From Plantibacter sp. Leaf314 (GTDB taxonomy: Bacteria; Actinomycetota; Actinomycetes; Actinomycetales; Microbacteriaceae): a stretch of 64,000 nucleotides of DNA. The translations under genes were made by a program, and so were the position numbers. The notes beneath the pieces were generated by a model, which was not told the origin of the DNA, searched no databases, and saw only the letters and a list, made by a program, of their open reading frames with translations. Positions 59,147 through 64,000 of this stretch are shown piece after piece. The stretch lies in NCBI RefSeq assembly GCF_001423185.1, contig NZ_LMOB01000001.1:434001-498000 (forward strand), read 5' to 3'. Every line of letters starts with the position of its first letter. The stretch's first letter is position 1.

Positions 59147-59779
59147 TCAGTTGCTGATCCGGAGCTCCTGCTGGACGTATCGCAGGTCATCGGCCTGAGC
59201 GAGCATGAACCGGGCGAGGTCGGCGCGGGCGATGCGCAAACGGACCCGGTCGCCGGATCCGGCCGCGGTTCGCACCCTGACCGCTCCCGATCCGGGCTTG
59301 TCTTGGGGCATCGTGACGACCACGGTCGTCCAGTCGCGATCAGAGCCGCGGATGGCCTCGCCCACCTCGGTGGACTCAGGCCCCAGCCTGAGCAGGGCGT
59401 AGCTCGCCCTGCTCACTGCGCGCATCAGCGGGCTGCGGGGAACCAGAATGCTCGGTCCCCAACTGAAGACGAGTCGGCGGACCCCGTGCGTGCGCATCGC
59501 GGCCACGATGTTGCGCGTTCCGGCAGCGACGGGCATGTCCTTGGATCCACCGACGATCTGGGCGGTCAGGGTGGCGAGGACGGCGTCGGCACCGCGGACG
59601 ACGTCTTTAACGGCGACCGCGTCGGTCAGCTCGCCCTGAACGACCCGCAGTCGGTCGTGGCGCAGGTCGAGCTTCGCCGGATTGCGGATGAAGGCCACCA
59701 CGTCATGCCCGGCGGCGAGTGCCTGCTCGACCAGGTGGATACCGGTGCGGCCGGTGGCGCCGAAGATCGTCAGCTTCAT
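59147..59779 (-). CDS. NAD(P)-binding SDR-type protein (NmrA-like)
   Basis: 210 residues from ATG 59779. Atypical SDR/NAD(P)-binding_10: LTIFGATGRTGIHLVEQALAAGHDVVAFIRNP, GTRNIVAAMRTHGVRRLVFSWG. No Tyr-x3-Lys dyad, as in NmrA-like and flavin-reductase relatives. Second gene of a TetR-regulated pair with the dehydrogenase at 59806-60471. Probably a quinone/flavin reductase or redox sensor. Confidence 0.85.
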   Translation of the reverse strand: MKLTIFGATGRTGIHLVEQALAAGHDVVAFIRNPAKLDLRHDRLRVVQGELTDAVAVKDVVRGADAVLATLTAQIVGGSKDMPVAAGTRNIVAAMRTHGVRRLVFSWGPSILVPRSPLMRAVSRASYALLRLGPESTEVGEAIRGSDRDWTTVVVTMPQDKPGSGAVRVRTAAGSGDRVRLRIARADLARFMLAQADDLRYVQQELRISN

Positions 59780-59805
59780 GATGTCTCCCTCGCGAAGTCT
59801 GCAGG

Positions 59806-60471
59806 TCAGCCGTTGTAGGCGACGTAGTGCAGCTCGGCCTGCTGACGCTCGTCGTGCAGCTGTGCCAGGGCCTCCGCGATGACCTCGGGCTCGGCGTCCG
59901 GGTGGCCGCCGCCGATGAGGGCGGTGATGCCCAGGTGCGCGACGTAGACGCCCTTCGGTTGCAGTGCGTTGTGCAGGTTGAGGGCCCAGTTGCGAAGTCC
60001 CGCTGCAGCGATGTTCACGTTGCCGAGGAAGGGCATGGGGCTGATGGATCCGCCGCCGGTCGTGATGAGCACGGTCCCCTTGCCTGCTGCGATCATGTCC
60101 GGCAGCACGGCCCCGACGGCGGCGAGCGCGCCGCCGAGATAGAAGTCGAGCTGCGGTTGCAGGTTCTCCATCGTCACCTCGAGGACGTCGACGGGCGCGA
60201 GGGACGGGTCCGCGGGCGAGAACTCGAGCACGTCGATCGGGCCGAGGGTGTCCGTGATCGAGCGCAGTGCCGCGGTGACGGTGTCGGGTCGGCTGATGTC
60301 GGCAGCGAACCCGTGAGCGGTGATCCCTTCGCCTGCGAGGGTCTGGGCGAGCGCGTCGAGCTTGGACTGGGTTCGCGCGACCAGCGCGACGTCGAAGCCC
60401 CGACGCCCGAAAACGCGGGCGATCTCAAGGCCGAGACCGGGGCCGGCTCCGATGATGGTGATGAGCGACAT
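59806..60471 (-). CDS. Short-chain dehydrogenase-like protein
   Basis: 221 residues from ATG 60471. Rossmann start LITIIGAGPGLGLEIARVFG, DIDVLEFSPAD-like region, and ITTGGGSISPMPFLGNVNIAAAGLRNWALNLH, in which the Tyr-x3-Lys dyad of SDRs is replaced by NVNIAAAGLR. So it keeps the cofactor fold but not the standard catalytic residues. Divergent from the TetR gene with twin operators between. Confidence 0.82.
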   Translation of the reverse strand: MSLITIIGAGPGLGLEIARVFGRRGFDVALVARTQSKLDALAQTLAGEGITAHGFAADISRPDTVTAALRSITDTLGPIDVLEFSPADPSLAPVDVLEVTMENLQPQLDFYLGGALAAVGAVLPDMIAAGKGTVLITTGGGSISPMPFLGNVNIAAAGLRNWALNLHNALQPKGVYVAHLGITALIGGGHPDAEPEVIAEALAQLHDERQQAELHYVAYNG

Positions 60472-60525
60472 GATGTGTCCTTTCGAATCCCACGGGGAAG
60501 TGGGGCGTTGCATACTTGAGCTAAG

Positions 60526-60574
60526 TTGAGGGTGCCCTCAAACAAGATCGAGCATAACTTGAGGTTGCCCTCAA
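60526..60574. promoter_or_regulatory. Twin TetR operators 33 bases apart
   Basis: TTGAGGGTGCCCTCAA (60526-60541) is a perfect palindrome with a two-base spacer; TTGAGGTTGCCCTCAA (60559-60574) differs in one base. Centres are 33 bases apart. They sit between the divergent dehydrogenase (start 60471) and TetR (start 60592) genes, so one regulator could control both. Confidence 0.85.
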
Positions 60575-60591
60575 TATCCACTGGAGTTGTC

Positions 60592-61155
60592 ATGTCACAG
60601 TCGAACGGTCTCCGCCGAGACGCTCGGGCCAACGTCGAGAAGTTGCACGCCGCCGCGGTGGGGGTGTTCTCCCGCCGCGGACTCTCAGCTCCGTTGGAGG
60701 AGATCGCTCGCGAGGCCGGCGTGAGCATCGGCACCCTCTACAACCGGGTCGGATCCCGCGAGGCACTCATCGACGCCGTGATCCCCGCGATCGCCGGCGA
60801 GAAGCTCTTCGCGCTCAAAGCGCAGGCGCTCAGCCAAGAATCACCCCGCGCGCGGCTGGAGGCGTTCATCGCGGGAATGATCGACCTGCAGGTCGGCGAT
60901 CCTGCTCTGAATGACGCGATGCTCCGCCGGTTCCCGGATGCGACCTCGCTCATCGAGACGTGCGATCGTTCGACGGCACTCGGCCGAGACCTGATCGACG
61001 ATGCCCACGCCGCAGGCACCCTCTCCCCGGACTTCACCGCAGACGACCTCATGACCGTCCTGTGGATGGCCGGAACCGCAAGCCACGATCCCTCAGCCCC
61101 GGCCGGCTGGCGACGCGTCATCGACCGCAGCCTCGCCTCCGCCTGGACCAGCTGA
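60592..61155 (+). CDS. TetR-family regulator
   Basis: 187 residues from ATG 60592. HTH NVEKLHAAAVGVFSRRGLSAPLEEIAREAGVSIGTLYNRVGSREALIDAV, in parts, and a helical effector domain with a PFAM TetR_C-like LTVLWMAGTA. Autoregulates and represses the divergent pair through the palindromes at 60526-60574. Ligand unknown. Confidence 0.93.
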   Translation: MSQSNGLRRDARANVEKLHAAAVGVFSRRGLSAPLEEIAREAGVSIGTLYNRVGSREALIDAVIPAIAGEKLFALKAQALSQESPRARLEAFIAGMIDLQVGDPALNDAMLRRFPDATSLIETCDRSTALGRDLIDDAHAAGTLSPDFTADDLMTVLWMAGTASHDPSAPAGWRRVIDRSLASAWTS

Positions 61156-61219
61156 GATCTCGGGGGCCACCATTCGAGACACGATCGACGCCTGTAAGCG
61201 CTGCGTCGCGCCGGTCAGT

Positions 61220-61732
61220 TCACGCCGGGATCGGGAAGACGAGCAGCGTGCTGGACGCCGTGGCCACCACCCGGCCGTCCGCATCGGTGATCACCGCTTC
61301 GGCGAACGCGACCCGAGACCCCGGTTTGATGACGGTTCCCACGGCGGTCAGCTGCCCCGATGTGGCACTCACGGCCCGCAGGTAGTTCACCTTGATCTCC
61401 AGCGAGGTGTACCCGACCCCGGCGGGCAGCGTGGTCTGGACCGCGCACCCCGCAGCCGAATCCAGCACCGTGCACATGAACCCGCCGTGCACGGCACCGA
61501 TCGGGTTGTAGTGGGACTCGTTCGGCTCACAGATGAACGTGGCGGTCCCACGCGAGACCGAGCTCAGGGTCATGTCCATGAGCGAGATGATCGGCGGCGG
61601 CGGCAGGGCCCCGTCGATCATGGCCTGGAGGTAGTCGATACCTGCCATCTCGGCGACCCGTGCGGCCCCGATCATCGGATCCTGCCATTCGATCGTCCGC
61701 CGGCGGACTGGAGGTGCTTCATCGCTCTGCAT
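61220..61732 (-). CDS. PaaI-type hotdog thioesterase
   Basis: 170 residues from ATG 61732. Hotdog fold with FICEPNESHYNPIGAVHGGFMCTVLDSAAGCAV: the HGG loop and following helix of PaaI-like thioesterases, then SLEIKVNYLRAVSATSGQLTAVGTVIKPG. Probably hydrolyses an acyl-CoA, perhaps an aromatic one. No paa neighbours, so substrate unknown. Confidence 0.9.
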   Translation of the reverse strand: MQSDEAPPVRRRTIEWQDPMIGAARVAEMAGIDYLQAMIDGALPPPPIISLMDMTLSSVSRGTATFICEPNESHYNPIGAVHGGFMCTVLDSAAGCAVQTTLPAGVGYTSLEIKVNYLRAVSATSGQLTAVGTVIKPGSRVAFAEAVITDADGRVVATASSTLLVFPIPA

Positions 61733-61809
61733 GCCCCATTGTCGCCTCATGCGCTGCGGCAGCCGTGGAGACACTCAGCTTGCTGGATGTCGTCTTGTAC
61801 GCTCACACG

Positions 61810-62601
61810 ATGACAGAGATCGCTGGAACCCGTTGGGTCATCACCGGAGCCGCCGGGAACATCGGATCGGCGCTCCGCTCCGCACTGCTCGACCGCGAGG
61901 CGGTGCTCGTCTCCACCGACGTCCGCTCGATGACTCCGCTCGGTCCGCAGGAAGTCGTCACCAGCACCGACCTCGCCGACCTTGCCGCGCTGGTCGAGCT
62001 GTTCGATGGGGCGCACGGGGTGATCCACCTCGGCGGGATACCCGACGAGGCTGACTTCCACGACTTGGCCGAGGTGAACATCGTCGGGACTTATCACGTT
62101 CTCGAGGCCGCCCGGCGGGCCGGCGTCGCCCGGGTCGTGTACGCGAGCAGTAACCGTCTGACGGGCTTCTACCCGTCGGGCGCTCACATCGCACCGCATG
62201 TTCCGCCCCGTCCGGACGGGTTCTACGGGGTGTCGAAAGTCGCCGGAGAAGCGCTGTGCCGGCTCTACGCGGACAAGTTCGGAATCAGCACCATCTCGCT
62301 CCGCATCGGCAGCTACGAGCAGCAACCAGGTTCCGCGCGAGAGCAGCGGACCTGGCTCAGCCCCGCCGACGCCGTGCGCGCGTTCATCGCGGCGATGACC
62401 ACCACCGAACACACAGCCGTGTTCTACGCGGTGTCCGCGAACACCGAGGGATGGTGGGATCTCGACGCCGGAACGGCGGTCGGTTTCACCCCGCAAGACG
62501 ACGCCTCCCAGTGGGGCGAAACCCAACACATCGACCCGCACATGCCGCAGGGCGGGGTGTACGCGACGCCGGCGTATTCGACCGATCGGATGCGAGAGTG
62601 A
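61810..62601 (+). CDS. Uronate-dehydrogenase-like NAD(P) oxidoreductase
   Basis: 263 residues from ATG 61810. Extended-SDR layout: WVITGAAGNIGSALRSALLD (9-28), VIHLGGIPDEADF, ASSNRLTGFYPSGAH and Tyr-x3-Lys in FYGVSKVAGEALCRLYADKFGI. The ASSN...GFY block is shared with bacterial uronate dehydrogenases, which oxidise galacturonate or glucuronate with NAD. Monocistronic; converges with the acetyltransferase. Confidence 0.85.
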   Translation: MTEIAGTRWVITGAAGNIGSALRSALLDREAVLVSTDVRSMTPLGPQEVVTSTDLADLAALVELFDGAHGVIHLGGIPDEADFHDLAEVNIVGTYHVLEAARRAGVARVVYASSNRLTGFYPSGAHIAPHVPPRPDGFYGVSKVAGEALCRLYADKFGISTISLRIGSYEQQPGSAREQRTWLSPADAVRAFIAAMTTTEHTAVFYAVSANTEGWWDLDAGTAVGFTPQDDASQWGETQHIDPHMPQGGVYATPAYSTDRMRE

Positions 62602-62622
62602 CGGATGATCTGAGGTACGGCA

Positions 62623-63234
62623 CTACCGCTTCAGGTCGACTCGCCGCGACAACACCTGGCCCGGCCATGCGTCGGTACCGTTGCCGACCGTGAACGTCAC
62701 GTCACGCTCGAAGCCTGCGGCCTCGTAGAAGCGGACGAGATCCCCCGATCCTCCGGCGTAGCAGTCGACCCGCAGGCGACCGACCCCCGCGGCCTGCGCG
62801 CGCTCCTCGGCGAGAGCCAGCAAGCGGCGACCCGTGCCCTTCACCCGCGGATCGCGCGAGCCGATCAACACCCTGACGTAGACCTCTGGTTCGGTGGCGG
62901 CCGGCACGTACTCGAGCGCCTCGCCCAGCACGAGTGCTCCGCACACGCCGATCGCGGGATGCTCAGCGACCCAGGCATCGGATGAAGCACACCACTGCTC
63001 GACACGAGTGATCCAGCGCTCCTGCCCGGACGCCGGCTCGGTACCCCATTGCCGGGTGTTGCCGATCCGGACGAACCAGGCGATCGCTGCATCGAAGAGC
63101 GCCAGCACCGCAGCCGCGTCCGCCGGGACGGCCCGACGGAACCTCACCGGCACAGCTTCGCCTCCGGTCCACGCAGGCTCCAGCGTGCCGCCCTCACCGC
63201 GCTCGAACTCACCCGTCACCGTACTTCTCCGCAT
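62623..63234 (-). CDS. GNAT acetyltransferase
   Basis: 203 residues from ATG 63234. FRRAVPADAAAVLALFDAAIAWFV start, RVLIGSRDPRVKGTGRRLLALAEERAQAAGVGRLRVDCYAGGSGDLVRFYEAAGFERD acetyl-CoA fold, in parts. Similar actinobacterial proteins are of unknown substrate, sometimes linked to antibiotic resistance by name only. Upstream 63235-63507 I see no further gene. Confidence 0.88.
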   Translation of the reverse strand: MRRSTVTGEFERGEGGTLEPAWTGGEAVPVRFRRAVPADAAAVLALFDAAIAWFVRIGNTRQWGTEPASGQERWITRVEQWCASSDAWVAEHPAIGVCGALVLGEALEYVPAATEPEVYVRVLIGSRDPRVKGTGRRLLALAEERAQAAGVGRLRVDCYAGGSGDLVRFYEAAGFERDVTFTVGNGTDAWPGQVLSRRVDLKR

Positions 63235-63507
63235 CGCTTCGACATGTCGTCCGTCCTCCCTCGCTGATGCCAGGTTGGCACGCGTCACCCTCGGGACGCC
63301 AACGCCTGCGGCGGTCGACGTCGCCGAGTCGTGCTTCGAGCCTCGCTCAGCACTGGCCGCGCGCGTCCGCCATATCTGGCCCGCTCCGAGGTCCCCCAGC
63401 CCCTCCCGCGCTGCCCCGGGGAAACCCCCTCGCCGCATCGACCGGACGCCCTCTACCCTGATGCGGATGAGCCGACGCAGCCGACGCGACGGCGGAAACG
63501 AGACACG

Positions 63508-63732
63508 ATGTCGCTCCCTCCCGCTCCCGATCCCACCCGAACCGCCAAGCGCTTCGTCCTCGCGGCGTTCAGCTTCGTCGGCCTGATGGCGTCCGGTGTC
63601 GGTGTGGTCGCCTGCTCGATCGGCCTCGCCGACACCGGCCACCCCGCCATGATCGTCGGGCTCGCGTGTAGCGTGCTCGGCATCGCTGCAGCGTTCGTCG
63701 TGATGTGGACCGCCTTGCGCGCCGAACGCTGA
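63508..63732 (+). CDS. Small membrane protein
   Basis: 74 residues from ATG 63508. Two spans at about 18-40 and 48-68; contains FVLAAFSFVGLMASGVGVVACS and a short C-terminal RAER. Function unknown. Confidence 0.65.
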   Translation: MSLPPAPDPTRTAKRFVLAAFSFVGLMASGVGVVACSIGLADTGHPAMIVGLACSVLGIAAAFVVMWTALRAER

Positions 63733-63772
63733 CGGCAGGGACAAGGGCGCTGCCGGCGACAGCTTCCCGGCT

Positions 63773-63819
63773 CAGGGTGACAGCACCGCCAAGCAGGCCT
63801 CCGAACGGTGGTCGCCCTG
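63773..63819. terminator. Long imperfect hairpin between converging genes
   Basis: CAGGGTGAC-AG-CACCG (63773-63788) pairs with CGGTGGTCGCCCTG (63806-63819), with a two-base bulge and one G-T pair, around a 17-base loop. It lies between a stop at 63732 and one at 63842, so it may serve both strands. Confidence 0.55.
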
Positions 63820-63841
63820 TCAGAGCACGTATGGCGAACGC

Positions 63842-64000
63842 CTAACGGACACGCCTGCGCAGGAGCAGGGCGGTGCCGCCCGCGAGCAGGCCTACGGCGA
63901 CGACGACGGCTCCGCCGAGCTGCCAGCCCGTCAGCGCCAGGTCTCCGTCAGCGGAGGGTCGTGCTGTTGCCGAGGGTCGCGGTGTCGTGATCGCCCCTGC
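63842..64000 (-). CDS. C-terminal sorting signal of a wall-anchored surface protein (5' beyond window)
   Basis: The last 52 codons before the TAG at 63842 end in SADGDLALTGWQLGGAVVV, a hydrophobic span and basic LLLRRRVR, preceded by a Pro/Ser/Thr-rich stretch. LALTG plus hydrophobic stretch plus Arg tail is the sortase-processed anchor of actinobacterial surface proteins. Substrate domains lie outside the window. The identity of the full protein cannot be given. Confidence 0.8.
   Translation of the reverse strand, partial: AGAITTPRPSATARPSADGDLALTGWQLGGAVVVAVGLLAGGTALLLRRRVR

Noticed and set aside
1..64000. Mobile elements, CRISPR arrays, tRNA or rRNA genes, prophage
   Set aside because: No transposase or integrase motif, no regularly spaced repeats and no tRNA-like cloverleaf were seen on reading both strands; short weakly diverged elements could be missed.

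Overview
This is a GC-rich (roughly 70% GC) stretch of chromosome from an actinobacterium, most likely a member of Microbacteriaceae (Micrococcales). The signs are many GTG starts, dense ATGA and GTGA stop/start overlaps, a mycothiol-dependent-enzyme homologue, LAxTG-type wall anchoring and a typical actinobacterial zinc-binding His-rich small protein. I cannot resolve the genus. I saw no rRNA, tRNA, CRISPR array, transposase or prophage. The window is a chain of small transport, sensing and catabolic modules, mostly separated by inverted-repeat terminators or operator-bearing divergent promoters. Both edges cut a gene: the start of a secreted GH43 glycosidase at the left and the anchored C-terminus of a surface protein at the right.

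Region 1 (1-8.7 kb) is a furanose-sugar uptake locus. It holds ytfQ-ytfR-ytfT-yjfF, a secreted GH43 enzyme downstream, and a divergent second YtfR-like ATPase followed by a LacI regulator. Two LacI-type palindromes lie between the divergent arms. Region 2 (8.7-12.5 kb) is a tightly overlapping operon: a short-chain dehydrogenase, a fusion of an alpha/beta hydrolase with a gluconate-dehydrogenase subunit-3-like domain, and a GMC oxidoreductase. Region 3 (12.6-15.8 kb) is a WcbI-glycosyltransferase-glycosyltransferase operon for a surface glycan. A Zur-like box with a duplicated His-rich zinc-binding protein follows at 16 kb.

Region 4 (16.4-30.8 kb) contains two MacAB-type ABC export systems, each with its own two-component system. 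The first is lipoprotein-adaptor-ATPase-permease-kinase with a divergent regulator. The second is adaptor-ATPase-permease with a convergent regulator-kinase pair, and its two promoters share an 11-base motif. Between them lies a MarR/dehydrogenase divergent pair with twin operators. Region 5 (30.8-34.7 kb) is a transporter-LysR-phosphonoacetate hydrolase (phnA) operon whose long leader ends in a terminator-like hairpin just before the first start codon. Region 6 (34.7-41.7 kb) is a mixed stretch of small regulators, acetyltransferases, membrane proteins and hypotheticals.

Region 7 (41.7-46.8 kb) is an arsenic cluster: ArsR, a flavoprotein, ArsC, an ArsR-ArsC fusion, an aquaglyceroporin and a CoA-disulfide-reductase-like enzyme, without an ArsB or Acr3 pump. 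Region 8 (47.6-55.2 kb) is a second phosphonate locus: a GntR regulator convergent with phnD-phnC-phnE (fused double permease), an FAD oxidoreductase, a phosphonatase-like hydrolase and a zinc alcohol dehydrogenase. A shared ATAGGCATAC motif at the gntR start and the phnD promoter ties regulator to operon. Immediately upstream, an EamA transporter is preceded by what reads as a guanidine-I (ykkC) riboswitch.

Region 9 (56.3-64 kb) holds a hydrolase broken by a one-base deletion, a mycothiol-dependent-enzyme homologue, small membrane proteins, a TetR-controlled pair of NAD(P)-binding proteins with twin 16-base operators, a PaaI thioesterase, a uronate-dehydrogenase-like enzyme and an acetyltransferase. 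The most interesting items are the guanidine riboswitch-EamA pairing, the two phosphonate loci, the hydrolase/subunit-3 fusion, the pump-less arsenic cluster and several operator layouts that predict regulons.
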